Source: Streptomyces sp. CB00455
GTDB lineage: Bacteria; Actinomycetota; Actinomycetes; Streptomycetales; Streptomycetaceae
Length of the DNA stretch: 64,000 bases
NCBI RefSeq assembly: GCF_001905445.1
Contig: NZ_LIVQ01000005.1
Coordinates: forward strand, 502,047-566,046
Direction: 5' to 3'
Shown piece by piece: positions 1-7,782 of this stretch. Made by a program: the position numbers and the translations under genes. The notes beneath the pieces were generated by a model. The model searched no databases and was not told the origin of the DNA. It saw only the letters and a list, made by a program, of their open reading frames with translations. Position 1 is the first letter of the stretch; each line of letters begins with the position of its first letter.

Positions 1-2
1 GG

Positions 3-158
3 GTCACGGTGGTCGCCCAGGACGCGGCGGCGCTGGGCCGGGTGGCCACCGACCGCCTCTTCCAGCGCCTCGGCGGAGCCCACCTGCCGACCGCCCGCAT
101 CGAGCTCGGGACCCGGCTCATCGCCCGCGGTTCGGGCGAACTCCCGCCGCTGGACTGA
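3..158 (+). CDS. LacI-family transcriptional regulator, C-terminal end (partial)
   Basis: Only the last 51 residues are present; the 5' part lies left of the window. The peptide has the usual LacI/PurR C-terminal pattern: a stretch like 'VVAQDAAALGRVATDRLF', then a strand ending in 'GTRLIARGS' close to the stop. In this family that part belongs to the periplasmic-binding-protein-like effector domain, and the DNA-binding helix-turn-helix would be off the window. The target and effector cannot be told. No further gene follows on this strand; a decayed WD40 fragment begins about 150 bp downstream. Confidence 0.8.
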   Translation, partial: VTVVAQDAAALGRVATDRLFQRLGGAHLPTARIELGTRLIARGSGELPPLD

Positions 159-162
159 CCGT

Positions 163-303
163 TCACCGGATCAGGTGGTGGAGCACGGGCACGGACGCGC
201 CGGCGGCGGCCAGGCCGGCGAGGACGGCCAGGGCTGCGGGCGTGCCACCGAGGAGGCTCAGGCCGCCGGCGATGATCCCGATGAGGGCGGCGGCGAACAG
301 CAC
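163..303 (-). CDS. Small hydrophobic membrane protein, possibly N-terminally truncated
   Basis: This is a 46-residue reading frame from GTG at 303 with strongly hydrophobic, Ala/Leu/Gly-rich content that could form one or two membrane helices, ending 'ASVPVLHHLIR'. It ends 4 bp from the LacI stop, tail to tail. Upstream the same frame continues open into sequence that is clearly a WD40 relic on the other strand, so the natural N-terminus may have been lost at a rearrangement junction near 303-313. No Shine-Dalgarno sequence is convincing before 303. I do not recognise the family. It could be a real small membrane protein or the surviving tail of a longer gene. Confidence 0.35.
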   Translation of the reverse strand: MLFAAALIGIIAGGLSLLGGTPAALAVLAGLAAAGASVPVLHHLIR

Positions 304-312
304 GACGGCGGC

Positions 313-540
313 GTCTCGGCGGCCTTCTCCGCCGACGGGCGGCTGGTCGCGACCGGCTCGGACGACCGTACGGCCCCGGATCTGGGATGCGGCCACGGGC
401 GCGACGGGCACGGCCGTGGGCGTGCCCTGCCGGGGCACGGGCCGGCCGTCCAGGGGGTGGCGTTCTCCCCCGACGGCTCCCTGCTCGCCTCCGGCGGCCT
501 GGACGGGGTGCTGCGCCGCTGGATCGTCGGCGGGATCTGA
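313..540 (+). pseudogene. WD40-repeat protein remnant with frameshifts
   Basis: One frame reads 'AAFSADGRLVATGSDD' and later 'GVAFSPDGSLLASGGLDGV' followed by 'LRRWIVGGI' and a stop. These are two successive WD40 blades. Between them the match (RIWDAATG) lies in another frame at about 378-425, so at least two frameshifts have occurred. No start codon or ribosome-binding site precedes it. In streptomycetes such blades usually belong to large WD40 or kinase-WD40 proteins; only the C-terminal piece survives here. Confidence 0.65.
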
Positions 541-582
541 ACGCCGGGGCTCGGCCGCAAGAGGGTCCGGCCGGGCCCCGCA

Positions 583-632
583 GACACCGACGCCGACACC
601 CACGCCGACGCCCACGCCGACACCCACGCCGA
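583..632. repeat. GC-rich hexanucleotide microsatellite
   Basis: The run consists of about eight imperfect copies of a hexamer of the type CACGCCGAC(A/G)CC read on the plus strand (GGCGTG on the minus strand). On the minus strand it would encode alternating Val-Gly. It lies in a stretch without a supported gene (541-723). Confidence 0.7.
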
Positions 633-723
633 ACCGGAACATCGGCCACCAGCGGCGACACCCTGCACCATCAGGCGGCGGACACCGGGCGCCGGACCCC
701 GGCGTCGCGCACCGGACGCGACC

Positions 724-2022
724 TCAGGCGGTCGCGGTCAGGGTCGCCGAGCGGCGCGGGATGGCGAAGGCGTCGAGCTCCGCACGGCTCAGGCCCGTCA
801 GCGCGGTGACCTCCTCGGCCCCCACGGCGCCGCAGTCGAGGCCGCGGACCAGGTAGCCGGCCAGCGCCTTCGCGGTGGCGGGCTCGTCCATCACGTCGCC
901 CTCGACCTTGGCGACGTACGCCTTGAGGCGCGCGGCGGCAGTGGCCAGGCCCTCGCGGTAGAAGGTGAAGACGGCCGCGTAGCGGGTCGGCAGGTGGCCC
1001 GGGTGCATGTCCCAGCCCTGGTAGTAGGCGCGGGCCAGGGCGCGGCGGGTGAGGCCGTAGTGCAGCTTCCAGGCCTCGTGGACGTGCTCGGTGGTGCCGA
1101 TCGGCAGCACGTTCGTGGAGCCGTCGCAGACGCGTACGCCCGTGCCGGCGGCCGCGACCTGCATGATCGCCTTGGCATGGTCGGCGGCCGGGTGGTCGCT
1201 CGACTGGTACGCGGCGGAGACGCCGACGCAGGCGCTGTAGTCGAAGGTGCCGTAGTGCAGACCGGTGGCGCGGCCTTTGGCGGCCCCGATCATCCGGGCC
1301 ACGGTCGCGGTGCCGTCGGAGGCGACGATGGACTGGCTGGTCTCGATCTGGATCTCGAAGCCGATCCGGCCCTGCCGCAGGCCCCGGGCCGCCTCGAAGG
1401 CCTCCAGCAGCTTGACGAAGGCGCTGACCTGCTCGGCGTAGGTGACCTTGGGCAGGGTGAGGACGAGGCCCTCGGGCAGGCCGCCGTGCTCCAGCAGACC
1501 GGAGAGGAAGATGTCGGCGGTGCGGATGCCGCGGTCGCGGACGTTGGACTCCATGCACTTCATGCGGATGCCCATGTACGGGGCGTTCGTGCCGTTGGAG
1601 AAGGCCGACGAGACGAGGCGGGCGGCGCGGGCCGCGGCCTGGTCCTCCTCGTCGTCGGACCGGACGCCGAAGCCGTCCTCGAAGTCGATGCGCAGGTCCT
1701 CGACCGGTTCGCTCGCCAGCTTGGCGCGGACGCGGTCGTAGACGGGGACGGCCAGCTCGTCGCCGATGCCGAGGACCCGGGCGAAGGCGGCGGCGTCGGG
1801 GGCGTGCTCGTCGAGTGCGGCGAGTGCCTGGTCGCCCCAGGAGCGGATGGTGTCCGCGGCGAAGACGTCACCGGGTACGTAGACGGTGTGGACGGGCTGG
1901 CGGGTGCCGGGGTCGCCCGGATAGTGCCGCGCGAGTTCCGCGTCCACCGGCGCGAGGGAGGCGCTGATGCCCTCGCTGACCGCTCCTGCGAGGCTCGTCG
2001 CCACCTTCTCCTGCTGACCCAT
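724..2022 (-). CDS. DUF6986-family aldolase-like protein (HpcH/HpaI citrate-lyase-like fold)
   Basis: The 432-residue protein matches the actinobacterial DUF6986 group, often annotated as aldolase or citrate-lyase-like. Visible landmarks are 'DLRIDFEDGFG' (about residues 112-122), with acidic residues typical of a metal- and substrate-binding strand, 'TLPKV', 'FEIQIETSQSI' with the Glu expected at the PEP/pyruvate-binding position, and 'GLHYGTFDYSACVG'. The ATG at 2022 is chosen over an ATG 20 codons upstream because AGAGGAGAG lies just before it. The exact reaction is unknown. Relatives often occur with glyoxylate or allantoin metabolism genes, but none adjoin it here. Two related palindromes lie in its promoter region (2038-2073). 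Confidence 0.75.
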   Translation of the reverse strand: MGQQEKVATSLAGAVSEGISASLAPVDAELARHYPGDPGTRQPVHTVYVPGDVFAADTIRSWGDQALAALDEHAPDAAAFARVLGIGDELAVPVYDRVRAKLASEPVEDLRIDFEDGFGVRSDDEEDQAAARAARLVSSAFSNGTNAPYMGIRMKCMESNVRDRGIRTADIFLSGLLEHGGLPEGLVLTLPKVTYAEQVSAFVKLLEAFEAARGLRQGRIGFEIQIETSQSIVASDGTATVARMIGAAKGRATGLHYGTFDYSACVGVSAAYQSSDHPAADHAKAIMQVAAAGTGVRVCDGSTNVLPIGTTEHVHEAWKLHYGLTRRALARAYYQGWDMHPGHLPTRYAAVFTFYREGLATAAARLKAYVAKVEGDVMDEPATAKALAGYLVRGLDCGAVGAEEVTALTGLSRAELDAFAIPRRSATLTATA

Positions 2023-2037
2023 CGTGCACTCTCCTCT

Positions 2038-2073
2038 TTCCGCTTCACGGAAGCTTAGATCCGCATAGCAGAA
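2038..2073 (-). promoter_or_regulatory. Two operator-like palindromes in the DUF6986 promoter
   Basis: Two 15-bp imperfect palindromes share the pattern (A/T)TCCGCnnnnC(A/G)GAA: 2038-2052 and 2059-2073. Their starts are 21 bp apart, two helical turns, so one protein could bind both on the same face. They lie 16-51 bp upstream of the start codon. The TTCCGC/GCGGAA symmetry resembles IclR-type sites; the cognate regulator is not in the window. Confidence 0.55.
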
Positions 2074-2132
2074 TTTAGTCACGGGGGTTCTGCTCCGTCA
2101 ATGGTGCCGCCGCCGCCTTGGGCAAACGACTC

Positions 2133-2165
2133 GGGGCCGTGCGGTGACAATCACCACACGGCCCC
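2133..2165 (-). terminator. Strong hairpin terminator after etfA
   Basis: The left arm 2133-2146 and right arm 2152-2165 pair at 13 of 14 positions around a 5-nt loop (acaat). The outer arms are GGGGCCGTG and CACGGCCCC. It starts 20 bp beyond the etfA stop, so it most likely ends the etfB-etfA transcript. It has no U-run, as is usual in high-GC actinomycetes. Confidence 0.75.
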
Positions 2166-2185
2166 GGACGACGCTTACCCGCAGG

Positions 2186-3148
2186 TCAGCCCTTGCGGAC
2201 CTTGATCTGCTCGGTCAGCTGGGGGACGACCGCGAAGAGGTCTCCGACCACGCCGTAGTCGACGAGGTCGAAGATCGGGGCCTCGGCGTCCTTGTTGATG
2301 GCCACGATGGTCTTCGAGGTCTGCATGCCGGCCCGGTGCTGGATCGCGCCCGAGATGCCGGAGGCGATGTACAGCTGCGGGGAGACCGACTTGCCGGTCT
2401 GGCCGACCTGGTTGGAGTGCGGGTACCAGCCGGCGTCGACGGCGGCGCGCGAGGCGCCGACGGCGGCACCGAGGGAGTCCGCGAGCTCCTCGATGACGTG
2501 GAAGTTCTCGGCGCCGTTGACGCCGCGGCCGCCGGAGACCACGATCGCGGCCTCGGTCAGCTCGGGGCGGCCGGTCGACTCGCGCGGAGTACGGCCGGTG
2601 ATCTTGGTGCCGGTGGCCAGGGCACCGAAGGAGACGGTGAGCGCCTCGACGGTGCCGGCGGCCGGGGCGGCCTCGACCGCGGCCGAGTTCGGCTTCACGG
2701 TGATGACCGGAGTGCCCTTGGAGACACGGGACTTGGTGGTGAAGGACGCGGCGAAGGCGGACTGCGTCGCGACCGGACCCTCGTCACCGGCCTCCAGGTC
2801 GACGGCGTCGGTGATGATGCCGGAACCGATGCGGACGGCCAGGCGGGCGGCGATCTCCTTGCCCTCGGCGGAGGACGGGACGAGCACGGCGGCCGGGGAA
2901 ACGGCCTCGTAGGCGGCCTGGAGCGCGTCCACCTTCGGTACGACGAGGTACTCGGCGAACTCGGGGGCGTCGGCGGTGAGGACCTTGACGGCACCGTGCT
3001 CGGCGAGCACGGCCGCGGTGGCCTCGGCGCCGGCGCCCAGGGCGACGGCGACGGGCTCGCCGACGCGGCGGGCCAGCGTCAGCAGTTCGAGGGTGGGCTT
3101 GCGGACGGCGCCGTCCACGTGGTCGACGTAGACGAGAACTTCAGCCAT
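2186..3148 (-). CDS. etfA: Electron transfer flavoprotein, alpha subunit
   Basis: EtfA pairs with EtfB to form the FAD/AMP-containing heterodimer that carries electrons from acyl-CoA dehydrogenases to the quinone pool through ETF-quinone oxidoreductase. The 320-residue length is normal. The C-terminal FAD domain shows 'YIASGISGAIQHRAGM', the Ser/Thr/His contacts of the isoalloxazine and 'AINKDAEAPIFDLVDYGVV', the family signature. The ATG follows AGGAGAG. It lies 60 bp downstream of etfB, the usual operon order, and is followed by a strong hairpin. No dehydrogenase gene is adjacent. Confidence 0.96.
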   Translation of the reverse strand: MAEVLVYVDHVDGAVRKPTLELLTLARRVGEPVAVALGAGAEATAAVLAEHGAVKVLTADAPEFAEYLVVPKVDALQAAYEAVSPAAVLVPSSAEGKEIAARLAVRIGSGIITDAVDLEAGDEGPVATQSAFAASFTTKSRVSKGTPVITVKPNSAAVEAAPAAGTVEALTVSFGALATGTKITGRTPRESTGRPELTEAAIVVSGGRGVNGAENFHVIEELADSLGAAVGASRAAVDAGWYPHSNQVGQTGKSVSPQLYIASGISGAIQHRAGMQTSKTIVAINKDAEAPIFDLVDYGVVGDLFAVVPQLTEQIKVRKG

Positions 3149-3208
3149 GGGACTGCTCTCCTGCGATTGCGAGGTGTCTGGGGGCTATGGAGGGGGTGGC
3201 CTGAGCTC

Positions 3209-3994
3209 TTAGATGAACTTCTGGCCGGCCAGGAACTCGGCCAGCTGCTTGCCGCCCTCGCCCTCGTCCTTGACGATCGTGCCGGCGGTGCGGGCCGGAC
3301 GCTGCGCGGCGGAATCGACCTTGGTCCAGGAGCCTTCCAGACCGACTTCGCCGGCCTCGATCTCCAGCTCCTCCAGGTCCCAGGACTCCACCGGCTTCTT
3401 CTTGGCGGCCATGATGCCCTTGAAGGACGGGTAGCGCGCCTCGCCCGACTGGTCGGTCACCGAGACGAGCGCGGGCAGGGATGCCTCCAGCGTCTCGCTC
3501 GCGGTGTCCCCGTCGCGGCGGCCGGTCACGGTGCCGTCCTCGACCTTGACCTCGGAGAGCAGGGTGACCTGCGGGACGCCCAGGCGCTCGGCCAGGATCG
3601 CCGGGAGCACGCCCATGGTGCCGTCGGTCGAGGCCATGCCGGTGATGACCAGGTCGTAGCCGGCCTTCTCGATCGCCTTGGCGAGCACGAGCGAGGTGCC
3701 CATGACGTCGGTGCCGTGCAGGTCGTCGTCCTCGACGTGGATGGCCTTGTCGGCGCCCATCGACAGCGCCTTGCGCAGCGCGTCCTTGGCGTCCTCGGGA
3801 CCGACCGTCAGGACGGTGATCTCCGCGTCGTCGGCCTCGTCGGCGATCTGCAGCGCCTGCTCGACGGCGTACTCGTCGAGCTCCGACAGCAGGCCGTCGA
3901 CGTCGTCGCGGTCGACGGTCAGGTCATCGGCGAAGTGCCGGTCGCCGGTGGCGTCGGGCACGTACTTCACACAGACAACGATCCTCAGGCTCAC
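3209..3994 (-). CDS. etfB: Electron transfer flavoprotein, beta subunit
   Basis: The 261-residue protein begins 'SLRIVVCVKYVPD', the invariant EtfB opening, and carries the AMP-binding region 'DLVITGMASTDGTMGVLPAILAERLG' (quoted in part: DLVITGMASTDGTMG) and 'GIMAAKKKP', the ETF-beta signature. The start is GTG at 3994 with GTAGGAGAG upstream; an in-frame ATG 18 codons earlier has no such site and adds an Arg-rich leader unlike the family. It is first in the etfB-etfA operon. Confidence 0.95.
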   Translation of the reverse strand: MSLRIVVCVKYVPDATGDRHFADDLTVDRDDVDGLLSELDEYAVEQALQIADEADDAEITVLTVGPEDAKDALRKALSMGADKAIHVEDDDLHGTDVMGTSLVLAKAIEKAGYDLVITGMASTDGTMGVLPAILAERLGVPQVTLLSEVKVEDGTVTGRRDGDTASETLEASLPALVSVTDQSGEARYPSFKGIMAAKKKPVESWDLEELEIEAGEVGLEGSWTKVDSAAQRPARTAGTIVKDEGEGGKQLAEFLAGQKFI

Positions 3995-4195
3995 GCCGGC
4001 TCTCCTACCGCATCGTCTTTTTCTGGTACCGCCTTGTGCAGGCAGCATAGGCGCCTTGTCGGGCGGATCCCGGTCGGGGCGGCCCGCGCTCCGAAGGGAA
4101 TGTTACTCGTCAGTACACCGTGGGTGCCGCGAAGTGGCAAGGCCGGTGAACTGTGATCTGTCCAACGCCGCCCCACTTGCCCCAACAGGGACGAT

Positions 4196-4738
4196 TCAGT
4201 CGCGCAGCGCGTTGAAGCGACCCTGGTGGTACAGCAGGGGACGGCCTTCCCCGGCCGGATCCCCCACGACCGCCTCCGCGATGATCACACGATGCTCGCC
4301 GGCGGGCACGCGGGCCACCACGCGGCAGACCAGCCACGCCGGCACACCGTCCAGCACCGGGACCCCGTGCGGCCCGGATCTCCAGGCGGTGGCCGGGCCG
4401 AAGCGGTCGGCTCCGCTCGTGGCGAACAGCCCCGCCAGCTCCCGCTGGTGCTCGCCGAGTATGTGGACGCCGAGGTACTCGCTGTCGCGGACGGCGGGCC
4501 AGCTGGAGGCCCCGGTGCCGATGGTGAAGGACAGCAGCGGGGGGTCGGCCGAGACGGAGTTGAGCGAGGTCGCGGTGAAGCCGGCCGGGCGCCCGCCGCT
4601 CTCGGCGGTGATCACGGCGACTCCGGCGGCGTGCCGGCGGAAAACGGAGCGCAGGAGGTCGGGCGAGCCGGGCAGGCCGGCCGGGCCGGTGCCGGTTCGG
4701 GGGGACGGAGCCGTCGCAGGGGCCGCAGGGGCGGTCAT
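4196..4738 (-). CDS. Flavin reductase-like (FMN-binding) protein
   Basis: The 180-residue protein has the flavin_reduct fold. 'FRRHAAGVAVITAE' is followed by 'GFTATSLNSVSADPPLLSF', the FMN-phosphate-binding strand-loop, and by 'PVLDGVPAWLVCRV', 'GEHRVIIAEAV' and 'LLYHQGRF' at the end. These are the landmarks of two-component monooxygenase reductases and related FMN reductases. The first 25 residues are Ala/Pro-rich and probably disordered. The ATG has AAGGAAG before it; longer in-frame extensions lack a site. No monooxygenase partner is adjacent, so its electron acceptor is unknown. Confidence 0.88.
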   Translation of the reverse strand: MTAPAAPATAPSPRTGTGPAGLPGSPDLLRSVFRRHAAGVAVITAESGGRPAGFTATSLNSVSADPPLLSFTIGTGASSWPAVRDSEYLGVHILGEHQRELAGLFATSGADRFGPATAWRSGPHGVPVLDGVPAWLVCRVVARVPAGEHRVIIAEAVVGDPAGEGRPLLYHQGRFNALRD

Positions 4739-4799
4739 CTGGGTCTTCCTTCTGCCGCGGGGGACGCGGGCGCTGTAGGGGATCAGGGGCCGGGGGCGT

Positions 4800-4994
4800 T
4801 CAGTGATCCCAACAGCGCGCGCTCGCGTGGCGGACGAGGTCGACATGGACCCGTCCGTGGAGGAGGAGTTCGTACGGCATGGCGTCAGCCTGGCCATCGG
4901 CCGTGTACACCGTCAAGCGCGATCGGTCAGATGTCGGGTGCGTCACGCCGCGTGCCGGGGCGCGGGACGGCGCGCGGACCAGCGCGTCCGTCAT
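4800..4994 (-). CDS. Small hypothetical protein coupled to thioredoxin gene
   Basis: The 64-residue frame begins with an ATG that overlaps the thioredoxin stop as ATGA, the classic arrangement for translational coupling. It has mixed polar composition with a basic N-terminal third, a central 'LTVYTADGQADAMPYELLLHGR', here cut to its recognisable core YTADGQADAMPYEL, and ends 'RHASARCWDH'. No membrane segment is seen. I do not recognise the family. The overlap and the amino-acid bias favour a real gene whose product is made with the thioredoxin-like protein. Confidence 0.55.
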   Translation of the reverse strand: MTDALVRAPSRAPARGVTHPTSDRSRLTVYTADGQADAMPYELLLHGRVHVDLVRHASARCWDH

Positions 4995-5374
4995 ACGGCG
5001 GCCCCCAGCGCGGCGATCACGTCCGCCTTGCGCGGCATCCCGGTGGCCCGCCGGACGATCCGCCCCTGCGAGTCCAGGACGAGCACGGTCGGGGTCTTGT
5101 CGATCCCCAGCGACCGCACCAGGTCGAGCCGGTCCTCGGCGTCGATCTCGATGTGCGCGACCCCCTCGACCATCGCCGCGACCTCGGCGAGGATCCGCCG
5201 CGTCGCACGGCAGGGCTGGCAGAAGGCGCTGGAGAACTGCACCAGGCTCGCCCGCCGCCCCGGCTCCCCGCCCAGTTCCGCGGCGCCCAGCCGGTCCCGC
5301 TCCTCGCCCTGCCCGCGCACCCGCACTCCCGTCGTAGCCCTCACTCGCGTACATGACCGCCCGCTCGCGTACAT
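4991..5374 (-). CDS. Thioredoxin-family protein with CQPC active site
   Basis: The core is a thioredoxin fold: 'SLVQFSSAFCQPCRATRR' with the CxxC dithiol, then 'HIEIDAEDRLDLVRSLGI', the cis-Pro loop 'KTPTVLVLD' and a C-terminal helix. The CQPC centre replaces the classic CGPC, as in many actinobacterial thioredoxin-like proteins. The start is uncertain. ATG 5374 gives 127 residues but lacks a clear Shine-Dalgarno. GTG 5344 and GTG 5326 are alternatives, the last with GAGGG 11 nt upstream. Relatives I recall often begin with a membrane helix, and none is visible here, so the N-terminus may be shortened. The sequence before the start contains a short direct repeat (ATGTACGCGAG twice). Confidence 0.8.
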   Translation of the reverse strand: MYASGRSCTRVRATTGVRVRGQGEERDRLGAAELGGEPGRRASLVQFSSAFCQPCRATRRILAEVAAMVEGVAHIEIDAEDRLDLVRSLGIDKTPTVLVLDSQGRIVRRATGMPRKADVIAALGAAV

Positions 5375-5583
5375 GATCGCCGTACGCGCGCGCACCCGTA
5401 CGCTGGACAAGCACGCCGCGGACCTGCGGCATTCCCGGCGTGACGAGAATCTCTCCGGGCACGGGCGTCTGGACTGGTCAGCAGCGCGCGTTTGGGGCAC
5501 GATCCCCATGGCCGCGTACCTACGCTGCCGTAACTTCCGGCCGGGAGAGCACTTCCCCAGGCAGAAAGCGGGGTCTCCGCACC

Positions 5584-6306
5584 ATGGCTGAGCTCGTCTA
5601 CCCTCCGGTGATCGGCGCCGCGCACACGCTGTTCCGGGCACTCGACATCCGCATCGACATGAAGGGCACCGAGAACATCCCGCGCAAGGGCGGGGCGGTC
5701 CTGGTGTCCAACCACGTCGGTTACCTCGACTTCATCTTCGCCGGTCTGGCCGCCCGGCCCCAGAAGCGCCTGGTGCGCTTCATGGCGAAGGAGTCGGTGT
5801 TCCGCCACAAGGTGTCCGGCCCCCTGATGCGCGGGATGAAGCACATCCCGGTGGACCGCGCGCAGGGTGAGTCGGCCTACCAGCACGCACTCGACTCGCT
5901 GCGCTCCGGCGAGATCATCGGGGTGTTCCCGGAAGCGACGATCTCGCAGTCCTTCACGCTCAAGAGCTTCAAGTCGGGTGCCGCGCGCATGGCGCAGGAG
6001 GCCGGGGTCCCGCTGATCCCGGTGGCGCTGTGGGGCACCCAGCGGCTGTGGACCAAGGGCCGCCCGAAGAACCTCAAGCGCAGCCACATCCCGGTGACCA
6101 TGCGGGTCGGCGAGCCGCTGGAGACCCCGGCGAACCAGTACGCGGGCGCCATCACGCGGCGGCTGCGCGAGCGCGTGCAGGAACTGCTGGACGCGGCGCA
6201 GCGCGCCTACCCGGACAAGCCGCAGAACGCCGCCGACTCCTGGTGGCTGCCGGCCCACCTGGGCGGCACCGCTCCGACGGCGGCGCAGGTGAAGGAAGCC
6301 GGCTGA
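5584..6306 (+). CDS. 1-acylglycerol-3-phosphate acyltransferase-like (PlsC family)
   Basis: The 240-residue protein carries PlsC motifs. 'VLVSNHVGYLDF' holds the HX4D catalytic pair, 'GPLMRGMKHIPVDR' is motif II, 'GVFPEATIS' is a motif III variant (usually FPEGT), and 'VPLIPVALWGTQRLW' is motif IV. It would acylate lysophosphatidic acid or a related acceptor at the inner membrane. The chosen ATG follows a purine-rich stretch (GCGGGG) at about 9 nt. It is a single-gene unit, divergent from the thioredoxin gene, so the sn-2 acceptor and whether it is the main PlsC cannot be decided. Confidence 0.9.
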   Translation: MAELVYPPVIGAAHTLFRALDIRIDMKGTENIPRKGGAVLVSNHVGYLDFIFAGLAARPQKRLVRFMAKESVFRHKVSGPLMRGMKHIPVDRAQGESAYQHALDSLRSGEIIGVFPEATISQSFTLKSFKSGAARMAQEAGVPLIPVALWGTQRLWTKGRPKNLKRSHIPVTMRVGEPLETPANQYAGAITRRLRERVQELLDAAQRAYPDKPQNAADSWWLPAHLGGTAPTAAQVKEAG

Positions 6307-6543
6307 CCCGCCCGCGCCCGCCCGTCCGTCCGTCGTGACCGATGCCGTGCGGCTTGCACCTCTGTGCGTACGACGTCCGGTCGGGCCCAGCCGTTCAGGG
6401 CGCCGGGGCTGGGTGAACGGCGCGGGCGCGGCAGGGGCTGCGGGCGGGGTGCGGGCCGGGGCGCACTCCTGCGGCTGAGGGCGGCATGACGTACCGTCTT
6501 GTCCGTTCATCACGTGACGTGACACACCGCGCGGGGGGCCGGG

Positions 6544-7782
6544 ATGAGCGGGTTCGGGCGGTACCTGGCCGCGGCGCTGGCTGCGCGGTTCGCCTCGGAG
6601 GGCATGGGCATGGCCGTGGTGCTCCTGGCCCTGGAGCGCACCGGGAGCGCGGCATACGGGGCGTTCGTCCTGACGGCCTGGCTGGCGCCGCACGTGCTGG
6701 CGGCTCCGCTCGCGGGCGCCGCCGCGGCCCGGACCGGGCGGCCCCGGCTCTTCCACGCGGGCGCACTGGCCGGCTTCGCCCTCGCGATGGCCGCGCTGGC
6801 CGTGCTCCTCGGCCGCGCCCCGGCGCCCCTGGTCCTGGCGGTGGCGGTGCTGGGCGGCAGCTGCGGGCCGATGGTGACGGGCGGCCTGTCCAGTCTGGTC
6901 ACGGGGCTGGTCCCGGCCGGCGCCGGGCGGGAGCGGGCCTACGGATGGGACGCCTCCACCTACAACGCCGCCGCGGTCACCGCGCCGGCGGCGGTCAGCC
7001 TCTTCGCGGCGCTCGGCACGGCGGCCCCCGCTATGGCGTGCCTGGCGCTGTCCGGCGCCCTGGCGTCGGCGCTCGCGGCCACGCTGCCCTACGAGGACCC
7101 CCGCGCGGGCCGGCCCGCCCCTTCCCTCCGGGCCGGGCTGGGGGCGGGTCTGGCGGCCCTGTGGCGGGTGCGGGAGCTGCGCGCCGTCACCTCGGCGACG
7201 ACCCTGGCGTTCGTGGGCATCGGCTCCCTCACCACCACGTCCGTGCTGCTGGCCGCAGGGCTCGGCAGCCCGGGCGCCGGCGGCGTGCTGATGACGGCCT
7301 TCGCGGTGGGCGCGCTGGCCGGCTCCCTGACCCTGGGCCGGATGACGGCCCTGGCTCCGGGGAGGCTGGTCCGGTGGGCCCTGGCCGGGACGGGGGCGGC
7401 GCTGGCGGCCGCCGCGTTCACCCCGTCGCTCGCCGCCACCGCGGCGCTGTTCGCGGTGGCCGGGGTGTGCGACGGGCCGTTGCTGACGGCCACGCTGCGG
7501 ATCCGCTCGGAGTGCGCCCCGGACGCGGTGCGCACCCAGGTCTTCACGCTGGGGGCGGGGCTCAAACTGACGGCGGCGTCGGCCGGGGCGGCCCTGGTGG
7601 GGCTGGCGGCCGGCGCTCCCGCGTGGGCGCTGCTGACCGGGATCGCCTCTCTTCAGCTCGCGGGGGCCCTGCTGTTCGCGCTGGCGTCGGCGCGCACACC
7701 TGTAGCGGCGGCCGCCGCTACAGGGCCGTCGGGAGGTTCCGCCACAGCTCCGTCCGGTCGGCGGAGTCCCGCAGGGCCTTGA
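6544..7782 (+). CDS. MFS transporter
   Basis: The 412-residue protein is mostly hydrophobic, with about 12 predicted membrane spans in two halves: the N-half runs from 'FGRYLAAALAARF' to about residue 185, a short charged loop ('YEDPRAGRPAP') divides it, and a second six-helix half follows. The ATG has a GGGGGGCC stretch before it. The last 22 codons run over the 3' end of the convergent transglutaminase-like gene. A perfect 8-bp palindrome TCACGTGA (6510-6517) lies 27 bp before the start and could be a regulator half-site. Substrate unknown; drug efflux is a common role for such orphan MFS proteins but is not shown here. Confidence 0.85.
   Translation: MSGFGRYLAAALAARFASEGMGMAVVLLALERTGSAAYGAFVLTAWLAPHVLAAPLAGAAAARTGRPRLFHAGALAGFALAMAALAVLLGRAPAPLVLAVAVLGGSCGPMVTGGLSSLVTGLVPAGAGRERAYGWDASTYNAAAVTAPAAVSLFAALGTAAPAMACLALSGALASALAATLPYEDPRAGRPAPSLRAGLGAGLAALWRVRELRAVTSATTLAFVGIGSLTTTSVLLAAGLGSPGAGGVLMTAFAVGALAGSLTLGRMTALAPGRLVRWALAGTGAALAAAAFTPSLAATAALFAVAGVCDGPLLTATLRIRSECAPDAVRTQVFTLGAGLKLTAASAGAALVGLAAGAPAWALLTGIASLQLAGALLFALASARTPVAAAAATGPSGGSATAPSGRRSPAGP

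Noticed and set aside
163..642. A 159-residue minus-strand protein beginning with Val-Gly repeats
   Set aside because: The start lies in a microsatellite and the middle is antisense to the WD40 relic; only the C-terminal hydrophobic part may be real.
6510..6517. TCACGTGA palindrome before the MFS gene
   Set aside because: An 8-bp palindrome alone is too short to name as an operator; noted only in the gene entry.
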